Below are positions 44,015-53,488 of a DNA stretch of 64,000 nucleotides, in pieces. The translations under genes were made by a program, and so were the position numbers. The notes below the pieces were generated by a model. The model was not told where the DNA came from and searched no databases. It saw nothing but the letters and a program-made list of their open reading frames with translations. Origin of the DNA: Pseudomonas typographi. GTDB taxonomy: Bacteria; Pseudomonadota; Gammaproteobacteria; Pseudomonadales; Pseudomonadaceae. The stretch's first letter is position 1. The number at the start of each line of letters is the position of its first letter. The stretch covers positions 25,355 to 89,354 of the forward strand of contig NZ_JAAOCA010000027.1 in NCBI RefSeq assembly GCF_014694385.1, in the 5' to 3' direction.

Positions 44015-44908
44015 ATGACCGCCACCAACACCGCGTTGACCGCCACGCCCCAACCCTTGAAAGGCATGCTGTTGATGGTAACGGCGACGCTGCTGTTCGC
44101 CAGCCATGACGTATTGAGCAAGTTTTTGACGGGCTTCTATCCGGTGATGCTGGTGATCTGGGTGCGCTATTTCGTGCATACCCTGTTGATGATGGGCATC
44201 TTCATGCCGCAGTCGGGCCTACGTATCTTGCGCACCAAGCGGCCCATGCTGCAGGCCTTGCGGGCATTGTGCCTGTTAGGCACCAGCCTTGCGTTCATAT
44301 CGGGGCTGCAGTACATCCCGATCGCCGAGGCTACCGCGGTGAACTTCCTGTCGCCGCTGCTATTGACCGCGCTGTCGGTGCCGCTGCTCAAAGAAAAAGT
44401 TAGCACGGGCCAGTGGGTGGCGGTGCTGGTCGGCTTTTGTGGCGTGCTCATTATCGTGCACCCTGGCGGCGACCTGTTCACCCCGGCGATCTTGTTTCCG
44501 TTCGGCTCGGCGCTGTGCTTTTGCTTTTACCAAGTGCTCACACGCATGGTTGCCAAGGTCGATAGCCCCACCACCAGCAATTTTTTTGCCGGGGTTTTCA
44601 ATACGCTGGTGATGAGCGCCATCGTGCCGTTCTTTTGGCAGTGGCCAACCGGGTGGCACGGGGTGCTGATGCTGCTGCTCGGGGGCTGTGGCATGAGTGC
44701 CCACCTGCTACTGACCCAGGCCTTCCGCCATGCCCCGCCGGCGTTGCTGGCGCCGTTCGGCTATTGCCAAATCGTGTTTGCGGGCCTGTATGGGTTCTTG
44801 ATCTTCAACCACACCCCGGCGCTGAGCGCCATTGTCGGTATCATGGTGATCTGCCTGTCGGGCATTGCCGCGGCATGGCTGCACCGGCGCGCCCACGCCA
44901 CCGCTTAG
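44015..44908 (+). CDS. DMT-superfamily (EamA) transporter
   Basis: This 297-residue inner-membrane protein has ten hydrophobic helices forming two EamA repeats, including ATLLFASHDVLSKFLTGFYPVML and LQYIPIAEATAVNFLSPLLLTAL in the first and GVFNTLVMSAIVPF and APFGYCQIVFAGLYGFLIFNH in the second. Members export amino acids or other metabolites; this one's substrate is unknown. The ATG at 44015 lacks a strong Shine-Dalgarno, but an upstream in-frame extension would cover repeat copy B and is unlikely. It converges with the MFS gene, 9 bp away. Confidence 0.87.
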   Translation: MTATNTALTATPQPLKGMLLMVTATLLFASHDVLSKFLTGFYPVMLVIWVRYFVHTLLMMGIFMPQSGLRILRTKRPMLQALRALCLLGTSLAFISGLQYIPIAEATAVNFLSPLLLTALSVPLLKEKVSTGQWVAVLVGFCGVLIIVHPGGDLFTPAILFPFGSALCFCFYQVLTRMVAKVDSPTTSNFFAGVFNTLVMSAIVPFFWQWPTGWHGVLMLLLGGCGMSAHLLLTQAFRHAPPALLAPFGYCQIVFAGLYGFLIFNHTPALSAIVGIMVICLSGIAAAWLHRRAHATA

Positions 44909-44917
44909 GCGTACCGG

Positions 44918-46330
44918 TCACTGCCGGCGCGCTGCGTGCCCAGATACCTGCGCCCCGGCATCGCCAGGCAAGCGCAGCAAATCGAGCATTGAAGCCAGGG
45001 TCATCACCCCGATCAGCACAAAGGCCAAGTGGTAGCCCGCCAGCGCACTTTCGCCCACGCCCAGTGCCGCTTGGGCAACCCGCAGGAAGATCACCGCCAG
45101 CGCCACGCCCAAGCCGAAGGCCAGTTGCTGGGCCATGCTGAACAGGGTGTTGGCCGAGCTCATCAGGGGCGCGGGCATGTCGGCGAAGGCCAGGCTACTA
45201 TAAGCGGTAAAGCCCATGGACCGCGCCATGCCGGAGACCACCAGCAGCGGTGCCACCAGCCACCAGGGCGTAGCCGGGGTCAGGGCGGCGCAGGCGAACG
45301 TGGCGGCGCTGAGCACCAAGCTGCTGCCGACCAGGGTACGGCGAAACCCCTGGGTGCGGAGCACCCAATTGGTCATGGGCTTCATGCCGATGTTGCCGGC
45401 GAACAGGCACAGCACCAACAGGCCGGAGTTCACTGGGCTCAGCCCAAAGCCCAGTTGGAACATCAGCGGCAGCAGGAACGGGTGGGCGCTGACCATGGCG
45501 CGAAACAACGAGCCCCCATTGAACACCACTTGGTAGGTCTTGACCCGCACCGCCTCCAGCCGCAGTAACGGCGCGCGGTGGCGCAGCAGATGCCGCACCA
45601 GCCAGGCCGCCAACACCACGCTCAGCAACAACAGGGCATAAGGTGGCCAGCGCGCGGGGTTTTGCCCCAGTTCGTCGAGGGCATGCAGCAGCCCCGCACA
45701 GGTGGCGGCGCACAGCACGAACCCCAGCCCGTCGAACGGCCGCGCCTGGCCCGCGCCAGGCCCCGCGGGCATCAACTTGAATGCCCAGGCCATGGCCAGC
45801 AACCCCAGCGGCACATTAAGCAGGAATATCCAGTGCCACGATGCCCAACTGGTGATCAACCCGCCCAAGGGCGGGCCGAGCACCGGCGCCACCAGCCCAG
45901 GCCAAGTGATGAAGGCAATCGCCGTGAGCAGGTCTTTTTTTTCGGTGTTTTGCAATACCGCCAAGCGCCCGACCGGGACCATCATCGCCCCGCCTATGCC
46001 TTGCAATACGCGCGCGGCCACGAATTGCCCAAGGGTCTGCGAAACACCGCACAGCGCCGAGGCTATCGTGAAGGCGGCCAGGGCGGCCATGAATACCCGG
46101 CGGTGGCCCCAACGCTCGGCCACCCAGCCACTGGCCGGGATGAACACCGCCAGGGTCAGTACATAGGCGGTAATGCCCACGTTCAAGTCAATGGCGGCCA
46201 CCCCGAAACTGGCGGCCATGTCCGGCAGGGCGGTGACGATTACCGTAGCGTCGAGGTTTTCCATGAAAAAAGCAGCGGCGACCAGCAGCGCCATGTGGCG
46301 CGAGCGTTGCGGGGCGTGCGTAACCGGCAT
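44918..46330 (-). CDS. MFS transporter, DHA2/EmrB-like
   Basis: This 470-residue drug:H+ antiporter-type protein has fourteen hydrophobic helices. Motif A-like loops are GWVAERWGHRRVFM (helix 2-3), and motif C GLVAPVLGPPLGGLI identifies the DHA2 antiporter class, as does MENLDATVIVTALPDMA in helix 1. Probable substrates are hydrophobic drugs or organic compounds. It follows eptA on the same strand after a 100-bp gap. There is no adjacent membrane-fusion (EmrA) or outer-membrane gene, so it may work alone. Confidence 0.88.
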   Translation of the reverse strand: MPVTHAPQRSRHMALLVAAAFFMENLDATVIVTALPDMAASFGVAAIDLNVGITAYVLTLAVFIPASGWVAERWGHRRVFMAALAAFTIASALCGVSQTLGQFVAARVLQGIGGAMMVPVGRLAVLQNTEKKDLLTAIAFITWPGLVAPVLGPPLGGLITSWASWHWIFLLNVPLGLLAMAWAFKLMPAGPGAGQARPFDGLGFVLCAATCAGLLHALDELGQNPARWPPYALLLLSVVLAAWLVRHLLRHRAPLLRLEAVRVKTYQVVFNGGSLFRAMVSAHPFLLPLMFQLGFGLSPVNSGLLVLCLFAGNIGMKPMTNWVLRTQGFRRTLVGSSLVLSAATFACAALTPATPWWLVAPLLVVSGMARSMGFTAYSSLAFADMPAPLMSSANTLFSMAQQLAFGLGVALAVIFLRVAQAALGVGESALAGYHLAFVLIGVMTLASMLDLLRLPGDAGAQVSGHAARRQ

Positions 46331-46430
46331 GGTTGATCCTTGCAGTTCAGGCTGGGCTCTGTAGGCAAATATATCTGGGCGCGGCAGTGCTGCGGTAAAA
46401 ATAGTGGCGGGTCACCTGCGTGGCGCATGC

Positions 46431-48059
46431 TTAGCTACCTTTGCGGCAGGTTCGGAACAGGTCCAGCCCGCCCTGGTACAGGTTGGTGTTCACATTGAAC
46501 CAGCCTAGCAATGAATGGAACACGTAATCGTGGCTTAGATCGGCCTGATTCTCTTTGGCCTGCAGGCAGCCACGGTCGATGCCAGTGTCGGCCAGCGCGC
46601 CCTGGCCGAACCACAGTACCATGGGCACATGGGTTTGCGCCTCGGGGGCGATACTATAGGGCGCAGCATGCAGGTACACGCCTTTCTCACCCAGCGACTC
46701 GCCATGGTCGGACACATACCACATGGCGGTGTCCAGCCGCTGCTGGTTGTGCTTGAGCAGGTCGACTACCTGGGCCAAAAAGTGGTCGGTGTAATGGATG
46801 GTGTTGTCGTACACGTTCACCAGTTCTTGCTGGCTACAACTGCCCAACTGGTTGGTGTGGCACACCGGGGCGAACACCTGTTGGTCCGGTGGGTAACGGT
46901 CATAGTATTCGGGCCCATGGCTGCCGTCGGAGTGCAGCACGATGATCGTATCTTCGTCGAGGGTGTCGATGTACTGCTCAAGGCCTACCAGCAGGGCCTC
47001 ATCCAGGCAGCGTTGGCCATCGCAGAACGGGCTGGGCTGGGTTTTGGGGATGTCCCGGTTGGGTACCCGCCGGCATACACCCTTGCAGTCACTGTTGTTT
47101 TCCAGCCACAGCACCTTCATGCCGGTGCGCTGTAGCACATCGAGCAGGCTTTCGTAGGTCTTGCCCTTTTTATCGGTGTAGCCCTTGCGCGGGAACATCG
47201 AGAACATGCACGGCACCGACACCGCCGTGGAGGTGCCGCAGGAGTGCACCTGGGTAAAGTTCAGCACATCCAGTTGGCTCAGCTCAGGGTTGGTGGGGCG
47301 GGGGTACCCGTTGAGGGCAAAATGGTCGGCGCGGGCCGTTTCGCCCACCACGAAGATCATCAGCTTCTTGCGCTGGCCCTGGGCTACCCGCTTCGCGTCG
47401 GTGCCAATCGGCTGGATCACCGTGTCGCGTTTGATCGCCAGTTTTTCGCTGGCAACCTTGGCCGTGGCGTAGATATAGGCGGTGGGGTTGATGAAATGGG
47501 TGAGTTTGTCTTCCTCGCGGAACAGGGGCGCATAGGTGGAATAAAAGCTGACCACCGCCAGCACCAGCAGCAAGGTAGCGCTGAACGCCAATGCCAATTT
47601 GGTCAGCAGCCCGTGCAGAAATGGCTGGTAGCGCACCGGCCACAACCACGCCAGGGTGGCAGGCACCAGCCCAAGCAACAGGTACACGACCATTTTGCCG
47701 CTGAGCAAGGCGCTGACTTCGCCGGGGTTGGTTTCCATCACGTTCTGCATCATGACCCGGTCGATCGCCACGCCGTAAGCGTTCATGAAGTACGCCGCCA
47801 GCGCACCGGTGACCGCCACCAGGCTGATGACCGGGCGTAGCAAGGGGCGGAACGAGAAGGGCAGCAAAAGCAGGCAGAATGCCGCCCATAGAAACACCGC
47901 GAACGAGACTTCGAACAGCACGCGCTTGAGGCCGGTGAGTTCGGCCAGCGAGGCCAGCGCACCCCAAGCGGGGAAGTTGTAGAACGCCACCAGCACGGCG
48001 GCGAATAGCATGATCAACCGGTTAGGTGTTAAAGCAGGCAATAAGTGGCGGGTTAACAT
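46431..48059 (-). CDS. eptA: Lipid A phosphoethanolamine transferase (EptA type)
   Basis: This 542-residue inner-membrane sulfatase-fold enzyme moves phosphoethanolamine from phosphatidylethanolamine to lipid A, reducing negative charge and polymyxin binding. Five transmembrane helices occupy residues ~10-175. The periplasmic catalytic domain has VVGETARADHF (Glu240 metal ligand), CGTSTAVSVPC (nucleophile Thr near 278), paired cysteines and SDHGESLGEKGVYLHAAPY. It follows the pfe genes, not a pmrAB or basRS pair, so its regulation is uncertain. A poly-T-like stretch lies in the 96 bp between it and pfeE. Confidence 0.92.
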   Translation of the reverse strand: MLTRHLLPALTPNRLIMLFAAVLVAFYNFPAWGALASLAELTGLKRVLFEVSFAVFLWAAFCLLLLPFSFRPLLRPVISLVAVTGALAAYFMNAYGVAIDRVMMQNVMETNPGEVSALLSGKMVVYLLLGLVPATLAWLWPVRYQPFLHGLLTKLALAFSATLLLVLAVVSFYSTYAPLFREEDKLTHFINPTAYIYATAKVASEKLAIKRDTVIQPIGTDAKRVAQGQRKKLMIFVVGETARADHFALNGYPRPTNPELSQLDVLNFTQVHSCGTSTAVSVPCMFSMFPRKGYTDKKGKTYESLLDVLQRTGMKVLWLENNSDCKGVCRRVPNRDIPKTQPSPFCDGQRCLDEALLVGLEQYIDTLDEDTIIVLHSDGSHGPEYYDRYPPDQQVFAPVCHTNQLGSCSQQELVNVYDNTIHYTDHFLAQVVDLLKHNQQRLDTAMWYVSDHGESLGEKGVYLHAAPYSIAPEAQTHVPMVLWFGQGALADTGIDRGCLQAKENQADLSHDYVFHSLLGWFNVNTNLYQGGLDLFRTCRKGS

Positions 48060-48155
48060 GCCGAATCGACCTTATGGATACAGGCGGCAGGAAAGGACGC
48101 CCGCACCCTAATGGCCTTTTAGTCAAAGAATCGTAAAAAAAAGCTCTCGCCTTTG

Positions 48156-49049
48156 TTAGTTATCGTTTATTTCATTGAGCCAGATCAACGTTTGGCGCAA
48201 TGAGGTCGCCAGCACCGGCCCATGGCCCAGCCCTGGGAACAGTTTGTAGCGCACCTCCAAGCCAGGTATTTGCGCCAACGCCCTGGCCAATTGGCCTGCG
48301 CTTTCGGTCGGCGCCGGCAGGTTGGGCCTGGGTAGCGCGGGTTCGGCTTCGCCTTTCATCAGCCACAGTTGCTTGGGCCCCGCCAAGCGTTGGGCCAAGC
48401 CTTGGCTTTGTTCGGTCATCAACCCCGGCGCCCACCACAGCGAAGGGCTGGCTGCGGCATAAGTGGTAAAGGCTTCAGGGTGCCGCATCAATACGTACAG
48501 CACGAACAGCCCACCATACGAATGGCCCCACAGCGCGCGGCGTGCGGGGTCTATGGGCGCCAACTGCTGCACCGCAGGCGTTATGCGCGTTTGCAACAAA
48601 TCAAGGAAGGCTTCGGCACCGCCGCTGGGTGTTTTCGACAGGGGGTCTAGCTGCGGCCCTTGGGGGCGCGCGGGGGTATAGTCGAACGTGCGCCCGTCGC
48701 GGTCGATACGCTGGCCGCCGGCATACCCCACTGCCACCAGCAGCGGAGCTTGGCCTTGGTCGAGTGCCTCCAGCAAGGCAGGGTCCAGCCCCTCGAACGC
48801 CGCATTGCCGTCGAGCATGTAGAGCACCGGGTAGCCAGCCGCCGGGGCGTTATGGCGGGGTACGCCCACCCACACCTGGTAATGCCGCCGACCATCGGCC
48901 GAGTCCAGCGCCACGCTGGTAAAGCGGTAGGCGAGGTCTGCACGTTGCAGCAGCGTGGTGTTCATCGGCACCGGCACCGGTGCCCCCCAACAGGCCGCGG
49001 CGAGCCAGAGCCCGGCCGGCAGCAAGATACTGCGCAACAGGCGCATCAA
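48156..49049 (-). CDS. pfeE: Periplasmic ferric-enterobactin esterase (PfeE/IroE-like)
   Basis: This 297-residue alpha/beta hydrolase has a signal peptide (MMRLLRSILLPAGLWLAAACWGA), the nucleophile elbow GHSYGG with Ser177, and a late GLGHGP histidine. The length, YMLDGNAAFEG and WALDSFGG-like central features match the IroE/BesA/PfeE family. In P. aeruginosa, PfeE opens ferric enterobactin in the periplasm so that iron can be released. It overlaps pfeA by 4 nt, so receptor and esterase are co-translated. Confidence 0.87.
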   Translation of the reverse strand: MMRLLRSILLPAGLWLAAACWGAPVPVPMNTTLLQRADLAYRFTSVALDSADGRRHYQVWVGVPRHNAPAAGYPVLYMLDGNAAFEGLDPALLEALDQGQAPLLVAVGYAGGQRIDRDGRTFDYTPARPQGPQLDPLSKTPSGGAEAFLDLLQTRITPAVQQLAPIDPARRALWGHSYGGLFVLYVLMRHPEAFTTYAAASPSLWWAPGLMTEQSQGLAQRLAGPKQLWLMKGEAEPALPRPNLPAPTESAGQLARALAQIPGLEVRYKLFPGLGHGPVLATSLRQTLIWLNEINDN

Positions 49050-51295
49050 AACGACGCCGTCACGCTGGTATAGAGGGTGCGGCCCGGTTCGTTGTAGGTC
49101 GCGGCGCCGGCCCCGGCGATATTGGTCACGCCCTGGGCATTACCTTCGCGCCAGTGGCGCTTGTCGAGCAGGTTATCGATGCCGGCGGTTACACTGAGGT
49201 TCTGCGTCAACTGGTAGGTGCCGCTGGAACCTACGATGGCATAGGGCGCCACCTCCTGGTTGGCGGTACCGGTCACTCGGGCACCATGGTAGTCGTACTT
49301 CTTCGGTTTCTGCTTACCGTAATACGCCACATTCAATTGCAGCGACAGCGTGTCGGTAGCCTGCCAGCCGAGCATGGAATTGAGCGTATACCTGGGTGTG
49401 ACCGACAACACATCGCCGGTTTGCTTGTTTTTCGATTGCAGCATGTAGGTGAAGTTGTTGCTCCACTTAAGGTTGTGGGCAAGGCCCATGCTGAAGTTGC
49501 CTTCCAGGCCTTCGACCAATGCCTTGGGCACGTTCTCCCATTGGAACACCGAGGCATTGGCGGTGCTGCCGGTGCCGCCGATGGCGGTGCCGACCGGTTC
49601 CAGGCCTGATTCGATCTTGTTTTTGTAGTCGTTGCGAAAGTAGGTCAGGCCCGCGACGAGGTCATTTTTTTTGTACTCGATCCCCAGCTCCTTGTTCACC
49701 GAGGTTTCGGCTTTCAGGCCGGCGTTGCCCTGCAGGTAACACGCAGTGGTTTGCCCGTAGCAACCTTGCCCATTGGAGTAGAGCAAGTAGTTGGGGTTGA
49801 GCTGGTACAGGTTCGGCGCTTTATACGCACGGGCGATACCCGCCTTGAGCGTTAGGGTGTCGGTCAGCACCTGCGACAGGTTCAGTGAAGGGCTCCAATT
49901 GTCGCCAACGATATCGTGATGGTCGAACCGCAGCGCCGGCGTGAGCATGGTCCCTGGGCGCAGTTCGATGTTGTCCTCGGCAAACAGCGAGGCGATGCGC
50001 GCCGAACTGCTCGAATCACGCTGGGTGGCTGAAATACCGCTCACGGTACCGCCCGCTGAGGTGCTCTGGGTGTTGGCCAACGGGTCGTCGAGCCGTTGTT
50101 CGACCCACTCGCTACCCAGGGTTAAGGTTTGGTCCACGCCCCAGTGCAAAGGCAGGTTCACCTCGCCGTGGGCGGTCAGGCCACGCAGGGTACTGGTGTA
50201 GAAATCGGTATTGCTGAAAATACCTTCGGTGCCACCTGCCAGGCCTTCGTTGATGCGGCGGTTGCGGGTTTTTTCGTATTGCAGGTAGGCCAGCGTGGTA
50301 CCGAAATCCCAATCGCCACGGTGGGTCAGCGCCCATGTGTTGCGGTACAGGATATTGGTTTCATGGCCGAGCAGGCTTTTGACGTAGGTGTTGCTGTTGG
50401 TGTTCTGGGTGTCGCCGGTATAGAGGTTGCTTTGGCGGCTGTAGCCGGCCTCGAACTCCAGGCGTTGCTCCGGGGTGAACTGCCAGGCGAGCAGGCCGTT
50501 AACGTCTTTATTGCGTACCCCCTCGCGGCCCGCCGGCAGGGTGCCAGCCTGGTTGCCGGTGCGGGCCGATTCGTGCCCGCTGTTGATGTCCCAATCGTCG
50601 GCATCGGTTTTGGCAACGTTGCCATACAGCCGGTAGGTCAAGTTGTCGGTCATCGCGCCACGCAGGCCGAAGTCCATGCGCCGGGTGGCACCTTCGTCTT
50701 TGTGCTGCGGGAACGCGGTGTAGACCGTGGCCGAGCCATGGGTTTGTTGGGTGGGCTGTTGGGTGATGATGTTCACCACCCCGCCGGCGGCGCCGTTGCC
50801 GTAACGGGCGGCGGCCGGGCCGCGGATCACTTCGATGCGCTCGATCATGTCGGCGGGCACCCAATTGGTGTCGCCACGGCTGTCACGCTCGCCGCGCCAG
50901 CCGTAACGCACCGAGCTGCGGCTGGTCACCGGCTTACCATCGATCAGGATCAAGGTGTTTTCCGGGCCCATGCCGCGGATGTCGATTTGCCTGTTGTTAC
51001 CGCGTTGGCCACTGCTGGAGTTGCCGGTAAGGTTAACCCCCGGCATGGTGCGGATCAGCTCGGAGATATCGTTGGCCGGTGGGCGTTTCTTGATGTCTTC
51101 GGCAGTGATGATCGACACCCCTGGGGCCTGCTTGGTTTCCTGCTCGGCGGTGGCGACGATGTTTTGCGTTTCCAACTCGACGACCGGCGTCTTGCCTTCG
51201 GCGTCGGCCTGGGCGGCATGGGCGCTGGCTACGTGCAGCAGGGTGCTGGCCACCAGCAGCGGTAGCAGGGCGGGGGTAGGCAGGCGGGGTGGCAT
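49046..51295 (-). CDS. pfeA: Ferric-enterobactin TonB-dependent receptor PfeA
   Basis: This 749-residue outer-membrane receptor belongs to the FepA/PfeA family. It has a signal peptide (to about residue 28), a TonB-box region PVVELETQNIVAT, and a plug with GVSIITAEDIKKRPPANDISELIRTMPGVNLTGNS, RQIDIRGMGPENTLILIDGKPV and RGPAAARYGNGAAGGVVNII. The 22-strand barrel ends with TSVTASF. The paired extracellular cysteines GCYGQTTAC are also typical. A Fur-like box lies ~55 bp upstream, and PfeR/PfeS regulate it. It imports ferric enterobactin, often a siderophore of other bacteria. Confidence 0.92.
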   Translation of the reverse strand: MPPRLPTPALLPLLVASTLLHVASAHAAQADAEGKTPVVELETQNIVATAEQETKQAPGVSIITAEDIKKRPPANDISELIRTMPGVNLTGNSSSGQRGNNRQIDIRGMGPENTLILIDGKPVTSRSSVRYGWRGERDSRGDTNWVPADMIERIEVIRGPAAARYGNGAAGGVVNIITQQPTQQTHGSATVYTAFPQHKDEGATRRMDFGLRGAMTDNLTYRLYGNVAKTDADDWDINSGHESARTGNQAGTLPAGREGVRNKDVNGLLAWQFTPEQRLEFEAGYSRQSNLYTGDTQNTNSNTYVKSLLGHETNILYRNTWALTHRGDWDFGTTLAYLQYEKTRNRRINEGLAGGTEGIFSNTDFYTSTLRGLTAHGEVNLPLHWGVDQTLTLGSEWVEQRLDDPLANTQSTSAGGTVSGISATQRDSSSSARIASLFAEDNIELRPGTMLTPALRFDHHDIVGDNWSPSLNLSQVLTDTLTLKAGIARAYKAPNLYQLNPNYLLYSNGQGCYGQTTACYLQGNAGLKAETSVNKELGIEYKKNDLVAGLTYFRNDYKNKIESGLEPVGTAIGGTGSTANASVFQWENVPKALVEGLEGNFSMGLAHNLKWSNNFTYMLQSKNKQTGDVLSVTPRYTLNSMLGWQATDTLSLQLNVAYYGKQKPKKYDYHGARVTGTANQEVAPYAIVGSSGTYQLTQNLSVTAGIDNLLDKRHWREGNAQGVTNIAGAGAATYNEPGRTLYTSVTASF

Positions 51296-51350
51296 GGTGA
51301 TCTCCGAGACGGCGGCCCTGCTAATAGCGCATGGCCATGGCGATCTAGGA

Positions 51351-51369
51351 TGATAATGAATGCTAATTG
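51351..51369 (-). promoter_or_regulatory. Fur-like box upstream of pfeA
   Basis: TGATAATGAATGCTAATTG lies in the 96-bp gap between pfeS and pfeA, with GATAAT and ATGCTAATT hexamers resembling the Fur consensus. It is a looser match than the one at 30334-30352. The position, just ahead of pfeA, fits iron-repressed transcription that also depends on PfeR. Confidence 0.5.
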
Positions 51370-51391
51370 AGAGTAAAGCGCATTAACTTTA

Positions 51392-52732
51392 TTAACATTC
51401 GGCGGGCAACCGCAGGTGCATGCGCAGCCCCGGTTGTGCCGGGCAGGCCCATAGTTCGCCGCCCTGCAGGGCAATAGCCTTGCGGGCGATGCTCAACCCC
51501 AGGCCGAAGCCTTGCCCAGGGGCGCCATCAAGACGCACGTAAGGCTCGAAGATCCGCTCGAGGTCGCTGGCCGGCACGCCTGGCCCCTGGTCGGTGATCG
51601 TCAGGTGCCAGGTGCCGCCCTCCCGTTGGCCGGCGAGGGTCACCCTACCACCCTCGGTGGAGTGGCGCATGGCATTGCGCAGCAGGTTTTCCAACGCTTG
51701 GGCGAAGCTGTCCAAGTGCACCCGCACCACGCAGTCCGCGCCCAGTTGGCATGGCAGCCGCTCGGGGGCCCAGCCTTGTTCGAAACAGGCGTCGGCGACC
51801 AGCGCCTCCCAAACCGATGCCACCACTACGGGTTCGGCGTTCAGGTGTGGCCGCTCGGTGTCGAGCCAGGCCAGGTTCAGCGAGTCGTCGACCAGCCGTT
51901 GCATGTTGTCGACTTCATCGCCCAGCCGCCCGCGCAGCGCCTGTTCACTCAAGGGGCTATCACCGGCGATGCGCAGGCGTGCCAGTGGCGTGCGGATTTC
52001 ATGGGACAACGTGCGCAGCAATTGCCGTTGCTGCGCCAGGCTTTGGCGAACGCGCAAGGTCATGTGCTCGAACGCGCGGGCCAGTTCGCCCAGTTCATCG
52101 GCGCGATGCGCCAGGGCGCTGCCGGCCAAGCCGTCGAGGTTATCGGCGCGCAGGGCATTGGCACGCTCCCGCAATTCGGCCAGCGGCGCCACCAGCAGCC
52201 GGTACAGCAACACACCCAGGGCCAGGGCAAGCAGAGCTGGCACCACGCCATGGGTTAACGCGTAGGTGGTCATGGTCGCACCCGCTGGGAGCAGCCGTTC
52301 GGGCAGTTGCATCACCAGCCGGCCTTGCTCGGGATGGCGCGGAAAATCCATGCTCACGTAGGGCAGTTCATCCTGCAAGCGCCTGCTCATGGGCCAGTCG
52401 AGCTTGCGCATGAACGTCAGGTGGCCCATGTCGTCGGCCGACAGCGGGGTGGGCGTCAAGCTTTGCAGGCGGGGCCCGAGCACGGCTGCCCAGGTGCGTT
52501 CGCGCGCCTCTAGGCCCACCCGCCAACGCTCCAAGCCCGGCGCGCCCTGGTAGTCCCAAACGTCTTCGGCTTCGGCGGCGTAGTCGGCTAGGTACTGGCG
52601 GTCGCTGCGCGGTAAAAAATACGTATTGCGTTCCACTTGCAGCCCCCAACTCCACAATAACCAAGCCAACAGCAGGCAAAAGGCGACCTGTACGAGCGCA
52701 AGCTTCCACAGCAGCGAGTGGCGCAGTTTCAT
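51392..52732 (-). CDS. pfeS: Sensor histidine kinase PfeS
   Basis: This 446-residue membrane sensor kinase has an N-terminal transmembrane helix (KLALVQVAFCLLLAWLLWSW), a periplasmic sensor domain (about 35-165), a second helix (TTYALTHGVVPALLALALGVLLYRLLVAP region), HAMP, the HisKA motif LSHEIRTPLARLR and HATPase motifs (NLLRNAMRHS, DQGPGVP, GFGLGLSIARKA). With PfeR it activates pfeA in response to ferric enterobactin in P. aeruginosa. It overlaps pfeR by 4 nt, so regulator and kinase are translationally coupled. Confidence 0.88.
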   Translation of the reverse strand: MKLRHSLLWKLALVQVAFCLLLAWLLWSWGLQVERNTYFLPRSDRQYLADYAAEAEDVWDYQGAPGLERWRVGLEARERTWAAVLGPRLQSLTPTPLSADDMGHLTFMRKLDWPMSRRLQDELPYVSMDFPRHPEQGRLVMQLPERLLPAGATMTTYALTHGVVPALLALALGVLLYRLLVAPLAELRERANALRADNLDGLAGSALAHRADELGELARAFEHMTLRVRQSLAQQRQLLRTLSHEIRTPLARLRIAGDSPLSEQALRGRLGDEVDNMQRLVDDSLNLAWLDTERPHLNAEPVVVASVWEALVADACFEQGWAPERLPCQLGADCVVRVHLDSFAQALENLLRNAMRHSTEGGRVTLAGQREGGTWHLTITDQGPGVPASDLERIFEPYVRLDGAPGQGFGLGLSIARKAIALQGGELWACPAQPGLRMHLRLPAEC

Positions 52733-53448
52733 GGGGTGGCCTTGAGGGTGAGCAAATAGCCCTGGTTACGCACCGCCTGTAATTGGATGTCATGGCGGCC
52801 AATGCGGCCCAGCTTACGCCGTAAATTGCAAATATGTACATCAAGGCCGCGGTCCAGGCGGGTGTAGGGGCGGTGCAGCACCTGTTGGTAAAGGAAGGGC
52901 TTGCTCAAGGCGGCGCCAGGGTGATCACGCAGCACGCAGAACAGGCGAAATTCCGAGCCGGTGAGCCCGGCGGCACGCCCTAGATAGTGCACGTCTTCGG
53001 CGCTGTGGTCGAATACCAGCCCTAGATCGAATGCTGGCGGGCCGCTACGGTCCAAGGCCACGCGGCGCAGCAAGGCATCGATGCGCGCATCCAGCTCGGC
53101 CAGGCTGAACGGTTTAGGCAGGTAGTCGTCCGCCCCTTGGGTAAAGCCGCTGATGCGGTCTTGTTCGGCGCCGAGGGCCGACATCAGGATCACCGGTACG
53201 GCCCGCTTGGCCCGCAGTTGGCGCAGCAAGCCCAGGCCATCGAGCCCCGGTAGCAGGATATCCAGTAATACCAGGTCATGCTCCCCTGCCATGGCCAACG
53301 CCAGGGCCTGAGCACCGTCGCCGCATGGGCGCAAGTCGAAGCCGCGGCGCAGTAAATGCTCGCCCACTGCGGCGCGCAACTGCGGGTCGTCCTCGACCAG
53401 TAGAAGGCGGGGTGGCGAATGAGGCAAGGCTATATGAGAGGGATTCAC
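52729..53448 (-). CDS. pfeR: Response regulator PfeR (OmpR family)
   Basis: This 239-residue regulator has a receiver domain with the acidic pocket D20/D21, the phospho-acceptor Asp63 in LVLLDILLPGLDG and the conserved Lys112 in LPKPFS, then an OmpR/PhoB winged-helix DNA-binding domain ending YTRLDRGLDVHICNLRRKLGR. It activates ferric-enterobactin uptake genes. It is the promoter-proximal gene of the pfeR-pfeS pair. An alternative reading frame on the opposite strand overlaps its 5' end but is not a gene. Confidence 0.9.
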   Translation of the reverse strand: MNPSHIALPHSPPRLLLVEDDPQLRAAVGEHLLRRGFDLRPCGDGAQALALAMAGEHDLVLLDILLPGLDGLGLLRQLRAKRAVPVILMSALGAEQDRISGFTQGADDYLPKPFSLAELDARIDALLRRVALDRSGPPAFDLGLVFDHSAEDVHYLGRAAGLTGSEFRLFCVLRDHPGAALSKPFLYQQVLHRPYTRLDRGLDVHICNLRRKLGRIGRHDIQLQAVRNQGYLLTLKATP

Positions 53449-53488
53449 AATCGCGGCAGTATCTCATCGCCGGCCGTCCGGAGCAATT

